From Streptomyces sp. NRRL F-5122 (GTDB taxonomy: Bacteria > Actinomycetota > Actinomycetes > Streptomycetales > Streptomycetaceae): a DNA stretch of 64,000 nt. Position 1 is the first letter of the stretch, and every line of letters starts with the position of its first letter. The translations under genes were made by a program, and so were the position numbers. The notes under the pieces were generated by a model, which ran no database searches, was not told the DNA's origin, and saw only the letters and a list, made by a program, of their open reading frames with translations. The DNA lies in the NCBI RefSeq assembly GCF_001507435.1, contig NZ_LMWH01000243.1, positions 248,001 to 312,000 on the forward strand, written 5' to 3'. Below, in pieces: positions 26,081-34,351 of this stretch.

Positions 26081-27013
26081 CTACTTCGCCAGTCCGTGCT
26101 GCTTCGTGTAGGCGTCGGCCACGTCCTCCGGGTCCTTCTTGTCCTTGTCCACCTGGCGGTTGAGCGCGGTGAGATCGGCGGTGGTCAGGACGTTGCCGAG
26201 CCGTGCGAGGGCCTTGCGGACCGTGTCGTCGGCCTTGCGGTCGGCGATGAGGGGGACGATGTGCTGGCTCGGGATCAGATGCTCCGGGTCGGCGAGCACC
26301 ACCCAGTCCTCGGCCTCGATGTCGGTGTCCGTGGTGAACAGGTTCGCCACGTCCACATCACCCTTCTTCAGAGCGCCCTTGACCAGCGGGCCGTCGGAGT
26401 CGAGCGACTTGAACTCCTTGAACTCGGCGCCGTACACGTCCTTCAGGCCGACCGCGCCGACCCGGCGCTTCTTCACCTCGGGGGCCGCCCCGATGACCAG
26501 CCTGCCGTTCTGCTTCTTCAGGTCGGCGAGGGAGGCCAGGCCGTACTTCCGCGCGGTCTCCCGGGTGACGACGAACGCGTCCGAGTCCTCGGCCGTGCCG
26601 TACGGCAGGACCTGAAGACCGGCCGGCAGGGCCAGGGTGAGGGCGTTCTGCATGGCGCCCTCCTCGGTGGGCGTGGCCTTCGGGTCGAGGTAGTTGAGCA
26701 GAGCACCCTGGTACTCGGGCAGCAGGTCGATGTCGCCGCCCTCGAGCGCGGGGATGACGATCTCCCGGGTGCCGAGGTTGGGGCGGACGGTGACCTTCAC
26801 CCCGGCCGCCTTCAGGACGGCCGCGTAGAGATAGCCGAGCACCTGGTTCTCGGTGAAGTTGGCGGTGCCGATGGTGACTCCGCCCTTGCTGGAGCCCCCG
26901 CCGCCTGCGGCGTCGCCCCGGCCGTCGAGTGAGGTGATGCCGCTCGCGCACGCGGAGAGCGCCGGGACGGAGGCGGCGGCGAACAGGCCGCCGAGGAGAG
27001 CACGACGATTCAT
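26081..27013 (-). CDS. Quaternary-amine ABC transporter, substrate-binding lipoprotein (OpuC/ProX-like)
   Basis: 310 residues. A lipoprotein signal ends at the lipobox LSAC (about residues 18-21), followed by a Gly/Ser linker. The binding domain shows the OpuAC fold: VTIGTANFTENQVLGYLYA, RPNLGTREIVIPALEGGDIDLLPEYQG and FTTDTDIEAEDWVVLADP. This family binds glycine betaine, choline, carnitine or related trimethylammonium compounds in an aromatic cage. Last gene of the four-gene unit, 10 bases after the permease. The ligand may not be an osmolyte here: the divergent genes encode a MIO-less lyase. Confidence 0.9.
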   Translation of the reverse strand: MNRRALLGGLFAAASVPALSACASGITSLDGRGDAAGGGGSSKGGVTIGTANFTENQVLGYLYAAVLKAAGVKVTVRPNLGTREIVIPALEGGDIDLLPEYQGALLNYLDPKATPTEEGAMQNALTLALPAGLQVLPYGTAEDSDAFVVTRETARKYGLASLADLKKQNGRLVIGAAPEVKKRRVGAVGLKDVYGAEFKEFKSLDSDGPLVKGALKKGDVDVANLFTTDTDIEAEDWVVLADPEHLIPSQHIVPLIADRKADDTVRKALARLGNVLTTADLTALNRQVDKDKKDPEDVADAYTKQHGLAK

Positions 27014-27023
27014 TCTTCGATCC

Positions 27024-27686
27024 CTAGGCAGTGCGGTGGCGGAAGAGGAAGCGCTGGAGGCCGGACAGGGCCAGGTCGAGGACTACGGCGACCACGGCGA
27101 CCAGCACCGCGCCGCCGAGCACCTGGACGAGGTCACGCTGGGCGAGCCCGTCGAAGACGTAGCGGCCCAGGCCGCCGAAGGAGACGTAGGCGGCGATGGT
27201 GGCCGTCGCGACCACCTGGATCAGTGCCAGGCGCAGGCCCGTCAGGATCAGGGGGAGGGCGAGCGGCAACTCCACCTGGAGCAGCACCTGACGGCCGCGC
27301 ATGCCCTGCCCGCGCGCCGCGTCCTTCACGTCCGGGTCGACGGCCGTCATGCCCGCGTAGGTGTTGGTGACGATCGCGGGGACCGCGAGGGCGACCAGGG
27401 CGACGTACACCGGCAGCATGGACAGGCCGCCGGCCAGGAAGACCAGGACCACCAGGCCCACGGTCGGCAGGGCGCGGCCGAAGGACGCGAGGTTGATCGC
27501 GAGGAACGCGCCCTTGCCGGTGTGGCCGATCAGCAGGCCCAGCGGGAGGCCGATGGCGGCCGCGATGAGCGTGGCCAGCAGGGAGTACTGGAGGTGCTCG
27601 GCGAGGCGGTGGGCGATGCCGTCCGGGCCGGACCACTGGGAGCTGCTGACCAGCCATGTGCCGAGGTTCTTGAACAGTTCGTACAT
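27024..27686 (-). CDS. Quaternary-amine ABC transporter, permease 2
   Basis: Integral membrane permease of 220 residues with about five to six helices and the OpuCB/OpuCD signature (QYSLLATLIAAAIGLPLGLLI, the EAA-like segment DAARGQGMRGRQVLLQVELPLALPLILTG, and YVSFGGLGRYVFDGL). Its start is one base after the stop of the other permease gene (27688), showing tight coupling. It pairs with the second permease to form a heterodimeric channel. Confidence 0.92.
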   Translation of the reverse strand: MYELFKNLGTWLVSSSQWSGPDGIAHRLAEHLQYSLLATLIAAAIGLPLGLLIGHTGKGAFLAINLASFGRALPTVGLVVLVFLAGGLSMLPVYVALVALAVPAIVTNTYAGMTAVDPDVKDAARGQGMRGRQVLLQVELPLALPLILTGLRLALIQVVATATIAAYVSFGGLGRYVFDGLAQRDLVQVLGGAVLVAVVAVVLDLALSGLQRFLFRHRTA

Positions 27687-27687
27687 C

Positions 27688-28329
27688 TCAGGCTCGCCGC
27701 CTCTTCCACGGGGTGAGGACGTACTGGAGGGCGACCAGCAGCGCGTCCGCGACCACGGCGAGCAGGAGGGTGAGGACCACTCCGACGATCACCGGGGTCG
27801 GGAAGTTGCGCTGGAAGCCGTCGGTGAAGAGCTGGCCGAGGCCGCCGTCGCCGATGTAGGTCGCGACCGAGACCAGCGAGATCGACATGACGGTCGCGAT
27901 CCGGACGCCCGCCATGATCACGGGCAGGGCGAGGGGGAGCTCCACGGTCAGGAGGGTGCGCAGCGGGCGTGTGCCCATCGCCTTCGCCGCCTCCTTCACC
28001 CGGACCGGGACCGAGTCGAGGCCCTCGACCGTGTTCCGGAGCAGGACCACCAGGCTGTAGACCGTCAGACCGATCACGGTCGTGGTGCGCGTGAGGCCGC
28101 TGACCGGCAGCAGGAGAACGAAGATCGCGATCGACGGGATGGTGAACAGGACGTTCGAGGCGCCGAGCAGGAAGCCTCGCAGGGGGCGGACGCGGTGGGC
28201 GATCACCGCGAGGGGGAGCGAGACCAGCAGTCCGAGCAGGACGGCGGTGAGGGCGGCCTCGAGGTGGGAGAGGGTCAGGGAGGTGAGGTCGTCGGTGTGG
28301 TCCGCTATCCAGGACCAGTCGATGGTCAT
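27688..28329 (-). CDS. Quaternary-amine ABC transporter, permease 1
   Basis: 213 residues, homologous to the next permease. It has about six helices, the EAA-like loop VKEAAKAMGTRPLRTLLTVELPLALPVIMAG and YIGDGGLGQLFTDG. Its ATG overlaps the ATPase stop (ATGA, 28326-28329), so the two are translated together. A longer open frame upstream is a shadow of the ATPase gene. Confidence 0.92.
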   Translation of the reverse strand: MTIDWSWIADHTDDLTSLTLSHLEAALTAVLLGLLVSLPLAVIAHRVRPLRGFLLGASNVLFTIPSIAIFVLLLPVSGLTRTTTVIGLTVYSLVVLLRNTVEGLDSVPVRVKEAAKAMGTRPLRTLLTVELPLALPVIMAGVRIATVMSISLVSVATYIGDGGLGQLFTDGFQRNFPTPVIVGVVLTLLLAVVADALLVALQYVLTPWKRRRA

Positions 28330-29363
28330 GCCGCCACGCCCAGTTCCGCGTGGGCGCGGTTGGCGTGCTCGAGGATGTCGTCGCGGGACGTTACGCCGGT
28401 GAGCTCGCCGTCCGCGTCGACCCGGGCGATCAGACCGGTGGGGGAGGCGACGGACTCGTTCAGCGCCGACAGCAGGGAGTCGGAGTCCCCGAGCGGTCGT
28501 ACGGGGCGTTCGGCGTCGTCCGCGGAACGCCAGTGGAGGGGCCTGCGCGCCTCGTCCAGGACGAGGGTCCAGGTGCCGGAGTCGGGGGCCGGGCCCTGCG
28601 GGACCGCCGCCAGGGTCCTCAGGGAGAGCAGTTTCAGCCCTCGCTCGGCGCCGAGGAACCCGGCCACGAAGTCGTCGGCGGGGCGTGCCAGCAGCTCTTC
28701 GGGTGCGGCGCACTGCACCAGATGCCCGCCGGTGCGGAAGACGGCGATGCGGTCGCCGAGGCGGACGGCCTCGTCGATGTCGTGGGTGACGAAGACGATG
28801 GTCTTGTTCAGCTCCTTCTGCAGACGAAGCAGTTCGTCCTGGAGCTGGGTGCGCACCACCGGGTCGACGGCGCCGAACGGTTCGTCCATCAGCAGGACGG
28901 GCGGATCGGCGGCGAGCGCGCGGGCGACTCCGACGCGCTGCTGCTGTCCGCCGGAGAGCTGGTGCGGATACCGCTTGCCGGCGTCGGCGGCGAGGCCGAC
29001 GGTCTCCAGCAGCTCGGCCGCCCGGGCCCGCGCCTTCCTTCGGTTCCAGCCGAGCAGCAGGGGCACGGTGGCGATGTTGTCGAGCACCGTGCGATGCGGG
29101 AAGAGGCCGCCCTGCTGGATGACGTAGCCGATGGAACGGCGCAGCTCGGCGGCGTCCTGCCGGGTGACGTCCCGGCCGCCCACGCGGATGGTGCCGGAGG
29201 TGGGCTCGACCATGCGGTTGACCATCCGCAGGGTGGTCGTCTTGCCGCAGCCGGAGGATCCGACGAGGACGGTCACACCGCCCTCCGGCATCTCCAGGGA
29301 GAGGTCGTGGACCGCCGTCGTGCCGTTGGGGAAGCGCTTGTGGACCGCATCGAACTGGATCAT
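28326..29363 (-). CDS. Quaternary-amine ABC transporter, ATP-binding protein with C-terminal CBS-like region
   Basis: 345 residues. Walker A GSSGCGKTTTLRM, Q-loop YVIQQGGLFPH, signature LSGGQQQRVGVARAL, Walker B VLLMDEPFGAVDP and H-loop FVTHDIDEAV place it in the OpuCA/ProV group. The last 100 residues contain one degenerate CBS-type repeat (LLSALNESVASPTGLIARVD and ELTGVTSRDDILEHA), which in relatives senses ionic strength or nucleotides. First gene of the operon; the divergent lyase gene starts 143 bases away, with a shared palindrome between them. Confidence 0.93.
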   Translation of the reverse strand: MIQFDAVHKRFPNGTTAVHDLSLEMPEGGVTVLVGSSGCGKTTTLRMVNRMVEPTSGTIRVGGRDVTRQDAAELRRSIGYVIQQGGLFPHRTVLDNIATVPLLLGWNRRKARARAAELLETVGLAADAGKRYPHQLSGGQQQRVGVARALAADPPVLLMDEPFGAVDPVVRTQLQDELLRLQKELNKTIVFVTHDIDEAVRLGDRIAVFRTGGHLVQCAAPEELLARPADDFVAGFLGAERGLKLLSLRTLAAVPQGPAPDSGTWTLVLDEARRPLHWRSADDAERPVRPLGDSDSLLSALNESVASPTGLIARVDADGELTGVTSRDDILEHANRAHAELGVAA

Positions 29364-29381
29364 GAGATGTCCCTTGCCCGG

Positions 29382-29399
29382 CTGTATAACGTCATGCAG
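29382..29399. promoter_or_regulatory. Near-palindromic operator between the transporter and lyase operons
   Basis: CTGTATAACGTCATGCAG matches its own reverse complement at 14 of 18 positions, with only paired transitions breaking symmetry. It lies 18-36 bases before the ATPase start and 106 bases before the lyase. The RpiR regulator encoded behind the lyase is a natural candidate to bind it. Confidence 0.45.
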
Positions 29400-29505
29400 A
29401 GTTCTTGGTGTGTGAATAGGTTGTCAACGCTTCGGCGCCAATCCGAGGTAACAGATGACCGCAGAGCAAGATGGGATGTCCGGGTTGAGGGGAGTTTGAG
29501 GCTTT

Positions 29506-31014
29506 ATGTCGTCTCGGATCGTGGACAAGCCGAGTCCCGGGTATTCCGACCTCGTGATCCTCGACGGCGTGGGACTCGGCGTGGAGGACGTGGTGCGCCT
29601 CGCCGAGGGCGCCGCACGGCCGGTCCCCGGCACGGAGGCCATGAAGCGGGTGGAGGAGTCCTGGGACGCCGCCCGGCAGATCGCGGCGACCGGGCGCGTG
29701 TACGGCCGCTCCACCGGCGTGGGCGCGAACCGCACCGAGGACGTGCCGACGGAGGCCGCCGCCGGGCACGGTCTGCGCCTGCTGCGCAGCCATGCCGGGG
29801 CGATCGGCGAGGAGCTGCCGGCGCGTCAGGTCCGCGCGATGCTGGCGGTCCGGGCCAACCAGTTGCTCGCGGGCGGCGCGGGCCTGCGCCCCAGTGTGGT
29901 CACGGCGCTGTGCGATGCGCTGGAGAGCGGGGCGTACCCGGTCGTCAACGAGTTCGGGTCGGTGGGGACCGGCGACATCGCGGCGCTGGCGCAGGCGGGA
30001 CTCGCGCTGGCCGGCGAGCACCCCTGGAAGGGCGCGGGGGCGCCGCAGCCCCAGCCCCTCGACAACAACGACGCCCTCGCCTTCATCAGCAGCAACGCCC
30101 TCACCCTCGGTCAGGCCGCGCTGGCACTGCACGAGCTGCGGGGCCTGGTCGGTGCCACCCAGGTGGTGGCCGCGCTCTCGCTGCTCGCGGTGGACGGCTC
30201 GCACGAGGCGTACGCCGCCCCCGTGCACGCCGCCCGGCCGCATCGCGGATCCGCCGAGGTCGCCCGCCGGATGCGGCGGCTGATCGGCGCGGCCGACCGC
30301 CCGACACCGCCGCTCGGCCGCATCCAGGACCCGTACGGCTTCCGCTGCCTGCCGCAGATCCACGGTCCGGCACACGACGCGGCGGACGCGCTGGAGGAGG
30401 TTCTCGCTATCGAGATCAACGCGGCCGCCGAGAACCCGCTGATCTCGCCCGAGGACATGGCCGCTTATCACCACGGCGGCTTCTACCAGGCCCAGCTCGC
30501 CCTCGCCCTGGACCACTTCCGGCTGGCCGTGACGCAGGTGGCGCGGCTGTCCACCTCCCGCCTGTCGACACTGAACGAACCGGCCTACACCAGGCTGCGC
30601 CCCTTCCTCGCCGACAACGAACCCGCCTCCTCCGGCGTGATGATCCTGGAGTACGCCGCGGGGGCCGCCCTCGGCGATCTGCGCGCGTTCTCCGCACCCG
30701 CGTCCCTCGGACACGCTGTACTCTCCCGAGGCGTCGAGGAGCAGGCCAGTTTCGCCTCACTCGCCGCGCGTCAAACGCTGCGCGCGTGCTCCGCGTACCG
30801 TCTGGTGGTCGGCTGTGAACTGGTGGCCGCCGTACGGGCGTTGCATCTGCGCGGTCTCAGGCCCGAGCCGGAGCTTCCGGTTGGCCGGGCGCTGGAGCTC
30901 GCCGAGTCGGTGCTGGAGGCCGAACTGGCCGACCGGCCGCTCACGGACGACGTGACGGCGGCGGCCCGACTGCTCGACCGGTTCACCGACATCTGGAGGG
31001 GGAGCACGTCATGA
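29506..31014 (+). CDS. Aromatic amino acid lyase-fold protein lacking the MIO triad
   Basis: 502 residues, full length for the histidine/phenylalanine ammonia-lyase superfamily. Conserved features include the Tyr66 loop VYGRSTGVGANR, DNNDALAFISSNALTLGQ, QDPYGFRCLPQIHGP and AAAENPLIS. The invariant GSVGASGD that makes the MIO electrophile reads GSVGTGD (Thr155-Gly156), one residue short, so no MIO can form. The ASG-free members I know of are ergothionase-like enzymes that eliminate trimethylamine from a betaine. Together with the facing quaternary-amine transporter this suggests a hercynine/ergothioneine-type lyase, but the true substrate is unproven. It overlaps the RpiR gene by four bases. 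Confidence 0.85.
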   Translation: MSSRIVDKPSPGYSDLVILDGVGLGVEDVVRLAEGAARPVPGTEAMKRVEESWDAARQIAATGRVYGRSTGVGANRTEDVPTEAAAGHGLRLLRSHAGAIGEELPARQVRAMLAVRANQLLAGGAGLRPSVVTALCDALESGAYPVVNEFGSVGTGDIAALAQAGLALAGEHPWKGAGAPQPQPLDNNDALAFISSNALTLGQAALALHELRGLVGATQVVAALSLLAVDGSHEAYAAPVHAARPHRGSAEVARRMRRLIGAADRPTPPLGRIQDPYGFRCLPQIHGPAHDAADALEEVLAIEINAAAENPLISPEDMAAYHHGGFYQAQLALALDHFRLAVTQVARLSTSRLSTLNEPAYTRLRPFLADNEPASSGVMILEYAAGAALGDLRAFSAPASLGHAVLSRGVEEQASFASLAARQTLRACSAYRLVVGCELVAAVRALHLRGLRPEPELPVGRALELAESVLEAELADRPLTDDVTAAARLLDRFTDIWRGSTS

Positions 31015-31853
31015 GCGTGACCGACAGTCCTGCCGCACGGCTGCAGGCGCTCTTCGAGGGGCACCGGCTCACACCGACCCAGCGACGCATCGCCCACAGC
31101 ATGGTGCGGCGCGCCGCCGACGTGCCGTTCCTGTCGAGCGTGGAGCTGGCCGAACTCGCCGGAGTCAGCCAGCCGTCCGTCACGCGCTTCGCGGTGGCCC
31201 TGGGATTCGACGGCTATCCGGCGCTGCGCAAGCACCTGCGCGAGGTCGCCCCCGCGGAGCCCGCACCGGACGCGGGGGCCTACAACGAGTACCAGCAGGC
31301 CGTCGAGGCGGAGATCGAGAACCTCAGGCACCTGGCGGAGATACTGGCCGACCCGCGGCCCGTGGAGCGGGCCGGGCGGATCCTGGCGGCCTCGCGCCCA
31401 CTGCCGGTCCTCGGCCTGCGGGCCGCCGCCTCCCAGGCGTTCGGCTTCGCGTACTTCGCGGCGAAGGTCCACCCGGACGTCCGGCTGCTGCGCGAGGGCG
31501 GCACGATGCTCGACGACCGCATCGACGCGGCCGTACGGGCGGGCGCGAGCGCGCTGCTGTGCTTCGCGCTGCCGCGCCACCCGCGCGAGGTCGTCGACGC
31601 ACTCGCGTACGCCAAGGAGGCGGGACTGACCGTCGTCACGGTCGCCGACTCGGCTTTCGCGCCGGTGGCGAAGGTCTCGGACCTGCTGCTGCCGGCCGCC
31701 GTCGGTACGGGGCTCGCCTTCGACACGGCCTGCGCTCCGATGCTGCTCGGCCGAGTCCTGCTCGAGGCGATGTGCGACGACCTGCCCGACGCCCAGGCGC
31801 GGCTGGAGGAGTTCGACGCACAGGCGGTGGCCCGGGGGCTGTTCGTGGAGTAG
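31011..31853 (+). CDS. RpiR/MurR-family transcriptional regulator
   Basis: 280 residues. An N-terminal HTH_6 domain (about 1-80, LTPTQRRIAHSMVRRA and LAELAGVSQPSVTRFAVALGFDGYPALRKHL) is followed by a SIS domain (about 110-260, RILAASRPLPVLGLRAAASQ in part, DLLLPAAVGTG). SIS domains usually bind sugar phosphates, yet RpiR proteins are also found with amino-acid and betaine genes. The ATG is in an ATGA overlap with the lyase stop, so the two form one unit. Probably regulates the lyase and transporter. Confidence 0.9.
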   Translation: MSVTDSPAARLQALFEGHRLTPTQRRIAHSMVRRAADVPFLSSVELAELAGVSQPSVTRFAVALGFDGYPALRKHLREVAPAEPAPDAGAYNEYQQAVEAEIENLRHLAEILADPRPVERAGRILAASRPLPVLGLRAAASQAFGFAYFAAKVHPDVRLLREGGTMLDDRIDAAVRAGASALLCFALPRHPREVVDALAYAKEAGLTVVTVADSAFAPVAKVSDLLLPAAVGTGLAFDTACAPMLLGRVLLEAMCDDLPDAQARLEEFDAQAVARGLFVE

Positions 31854-31968
31854 TCCGGACGGCCGGCGGTCCACGCCGACGGGTGCCGGTTTTTTCAGAC
31901 TCGTCTCACATTTGCTCGCTAGCCTGCGCGAACCGGAACACGGCACCGCAACGGACGGGAGGCTGGGC

Positions 31969-32553
31969 GTGGCACGCGGAGGACAGGGATTGGCGAGGGT
32001 GGCGGTCGTCGCACGGGCCGGTGCCGCACCGCTGTGGTGGCTGGGAGTGTTCGCGGCCGGTATCGGAGTGCTGGTACCGGGACTGACCGGACGCCGGATC
32101 GGAGTGATGGCCGGGGCCGCGCTGTTCGTCGTCGCGACCGCAGCCGTCGCACTGGCGCGCCGAAGGCGCTACGCCGTGCTCTCCCGCGCAGCCGCCCGCG
32201 CCGGCAAGTACGACGTGCTGCAGGACCGCTCGGTCACCACCCGGACCTGGCGGCGCGGGCACCGTTGGTGGCTGCTTCTCGCCGTCGCCGTCGCGCTCGG
32301 CAGCTCCTTCGCGGTGCCCGCCGCGGGCGGCATGCTGCTCGCCGGCACCGGCGTCGGCCTGCGGCTGAAGGCGGCCTGGCTGGGCCGCCGCGAACGCGCC
32401 GACGACGTACTGCTGTGGGTGCGTGTCGACTGGCTCGGACGCCGTGGCGGAGCGCCCGCGGGCAAGCCCGTCAAGGGCTACCGCAGCACCGGCATCGCGG
32501 CCGGCGACGCGGCCCCGGGCGGGGCGCGCCGCCGGACGGCCGAACTCGTGTAG
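31969..32553 (+). CDS. Hypothetical membrane protein, four helices
   Basis: 194 residues. Two membrane helices near the N-terminus (about 14-60, APLWWLGVFAAGIGVLVPGL and GVMAGAALFVVATAAVALA), a basic loop, and a second pair (about 98-130, WWLLLAVAVALGSSFAVPAAGG). The basic C-terminal tail is cytoplasmic. No family recognised. The GTG at 31969 follows GGGAGG at six bases; earlier in-frame starts have no support. Convergent with the roadblock operon, 26 bases away. Confidence 0.72.
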   Translation: MARGGQGLARVAVVARAGAAPLWWLGVFAAGIGVLVPGLTGRRIGVMAGAALFVVATAAVALARRRRYAVLSRAAARAGKYDVLQDRSVTTRTWRRGHRWWLLLAVAVALGSSFAVPAAGGMLLAGTGVGLRLKAAWLGRRERADDVLLWVRVDWLGRRGGAPAGKPVKGYRSTGIAAGDAAPGGARRRTAELV

Positions 32554-32579
32554 TACGCGGGGAGCGGGCAGGCCGAGGC

Positions 32580-32954
32580 TCAGACCTCCAGATCCTCCTC
32601 GATCTTCTTCAACTGGTGGCGGGCCATCGCCAGGTTGGCGCGCTTGGCGTCGAGGACCAGGTAGAGGAACAGGCCGTTGCCGCCCCGGCCGGTCAGCAGG
32701 CGGATCAGGTGGAACTGATCGCTCAGGGTGATCAGGATGTCCTCGATCTGCCCCTTGAGCCCGAGGTGCTCCATGGTGCGCAGCTTGGCCCGTACGACAT
32801 CGGTGTTGCCGGCGGCGGCGACGGTGAGGTCGAAGCTCTTGCTGCCGCCGATCGTGCCGAGCGCCATGCCGCTGGTGTAGTCGACCAGGGCGGCCCCGGT
32901 GGCGCCTTCGATGGAGGCGAGGGCTTCCTTCAGCGTGGTTTCGGTGTTGGCCAT
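32580..32954 (-). CDS. Roadblock/LC7 domain protein (distal gene of operon)
   Basis: 124 residues forming one Roadblock/LC7 fold: TLKEALASIEGATGAALVDY, SGMALGTIGG, TDVVRAKLRTMEHLG, IEDILITLSDQFHLIRLL and GLFLYLVLDAKRANLA. The family regulates small GTPases (MglB-like) or acts as a dimeric platform. It starts 16 bases after the previous gene. Resembles the first operon gene (34348) more than the third, suggesting duplication within the operon. Confidence 0.88.
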   Translation of the reverse strand: MANTETTLKEALASIEGATGAALVDYTSGMALGTIGGSKSFDLTVAAAGNTDVVRAKLRTMEHLGLKGQIEDILITLSDQFHLIRLLTGRGGNGLFLYLVLDAKRANLAMARHQLKKIEEDLEV

Positions 32955-32970
32955 GAGGTGTGGTGTCCTT

Positions 32971-33486
32971 TCAACTTTCCGTGGTGGTACGCGCGTCCGC
33001 GGCCGATCGAGGGCTCGCGGGGGTGCGCGCGGTGCGGGTCCGCGTGGGTGCGGACCGGGTGGTGGTCCTGGTGGGGGCCCTTGCGGCGCGGGACTGCGCC
33101 GCTCCGGCCCGGAGGGCGGCCTCGTCGACCAGTTCGCCGATGCGTGTGCTCGCACGCCGGCCCTCCAGATGCAGCCGGCCGACGTTGACCCGGTCCTGGG
33201 CCAGCAGCGTGAGCACGGCACTGCGGCCCGCCGCGTACGTGGCCACATAGCCGTGGATGCCGCGGACGAGCAGTTCGCGGAAGTCGCCCTGGCCCGTCGC
33301 GTCGGCGAGCCGCATGGCGACGCCCAGCGCGGCGGCGGTCATCGCGGCGACGCCCTCGGGTTCGACGCCGGGCGCGTCCTGGGCGAGGACCAGTCCGTCG
33401 ACGCTGGCGACGAGGGCGCCCGTCAGCTGAGGGATGCGGGATCTGAGCCGGCGGAGTTCGTCGAGGACCTCGGGCTCCGCGTCCAT
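32971..33486 (-). CDS. Roadblock/LC7 domain protein with basic C-terminal tail
   Basis: 171 residues. The roadblock domain (about 5-115) has VLDELRRLRSRIPQLTGALV, SVDGLVLAQD, VAAMTAAALGVAMRLAD, GIHGYVATYAAGRSAVLTLL and NVGRLHLEGR. It is followed by a disordered Thr/Arg-rich tail (about 135-171, TRTTTRSAPTRTRTARTP). The ATG at 33486 is fixed by GAGGAGA. Closest to the MglB-like roadblocks of Streptomyces conservons. Confidence 0.87.
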   Translation of the reverse strand: MDAEPEVLDELRRLRSRIPQLTGALVASVDGLVLAQDAPGVEPEGVAAMTAAALGVAMRLADATGQGDFRELLVRGIHGYVATYAAGRSAVLTLLAQDRVNVGRLHLEGRRASTRIGELVDEAALRAGAAQSRAARAPTRTTTRSAPTRTRTARTPASPRSAADARTTTES

Positions 33487-33526
33487 CAGGGGTCTCCTCT
33501 CGGCGGGGGTGTCCCGTTCGATCCGG

Positions 33527-34351
33527 TCAAAGGGCCTCCAGCGCATCCCTCAGCCTCTTGAGCAACGTGACGTGGGGGTCGGCGAAGGGCGCCGGCTGCG
33601 CGGTGGGCACAAGGTTTTCGGCGCGGGGCGCGGGCGCGGCCGGCCGGGCCGCGACGACACCCGCGGCGGCCAGACGCCGTACGTCGACCAGCGTGTGGAA
33701 GGCGGTACGGCCCAGCTCTCGTGAGATGTCGGTGGCCGTCCGCACGCCGTCGATCCGGTCGAGCACCGCTCCCTGGCGGGACGTGACGGCCGGGCCCGCC
33801 CGGCGGGCGGCGCGGACGAGCGGAGCCTGGTCCGTCTCCGGATCGGGCCATATGCGGTGCAGCAACTCCCGGCGGCGCAGGGTCTCGCGTTCCACCGCGG
33901 CCACCGGAACCGGGCGCACAGGACCGAGCCAATGGCCGTCCCCGTACCGGAAGCGGGCGGGCGCGCTGCTCGGGCCGAGGACGAAGTACGCCGCGTCGTA
34001 CAGTGCGCCCAGATGGCACAGTTCCAGTGCCCCCTGTCCGATCCGGCCGCTGTCGACCAGGAACCGGCCGACCAACCGGTGCGCCCCCGCCTCGGCGACC
34101 GCCTCCCGCCAGCCCTCCTCGTCCAGCGCGCCGCGCGCGACGAGCAGTACGTCGAGTCCGGGGGTCGCATGGCTCTCGGCGTACACCACCTGACCCTCGA
34201 GCAGATGGAGCATGCCTCCTTCGCGCATCAGCACCCCCGTGGCCCGTTCGGCCGCGAGCCGCCTGAACATGGGGGAGACGCCGACGCTGGGGATCTCGGT
34301 CCGCCGGCGGACGGGCAGCGGGGGCGGCATGGGCATCCTGACCGTCGTCAT
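33527..34351 (-). CDS. DUF4388-like (PATAN-type) regulatory protein in roadblock operon
   Basis: 274 residues. The first 120 carry a domain resembling DUF4388 (RRLAAERATGVLMREGGMLH, LLEGQVVYAES, LVARGALDEEGWREA, GRFLVDSGRIGQGALEL). The second half looks like a winged-helix region (AVLDRIDGVRTATDISRELG, FHTLVDVRRLAAAGVV), so it could bind DNA or protein. The family assignment is tentative. Its ATG overlaps the stop of the first operon gene (34348-34351). Such proteins accompany roadblock proteins in bacterial polarity and gliding systems. Confidence 0.65.
   Translation of the reverse strand: MTTVRMPMPPPLPVRRRTEIPSVGVSPMFRRLAAERATGVLMREGGMLHLLEGQVVYAESHATPGLDVLLVARGALDEEGWREAVAEAGAHRLVGRFLVDSGRIGQGALELCHLGALYDAAYFVLGPSSAPARFRYGDGHWLGPVRPVPVAAVERETLRRRELLHRIWPDPETDQAPLVRAARRAGPAVTSRQGAVLDRIDGVRTATDISRELGRTAFHTLVDVRRLAAAGVVAARPAAPAPRAENLVPTAQPAPFADPHVTLLKRLRDALEAL

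Noticed and set aside
29506..31014. Naming the lyase hutH
   Set aside because: The MIO triad is missing, so histidine ammonia-lyase activity is not supported despite the fold and the nearby hut operon.
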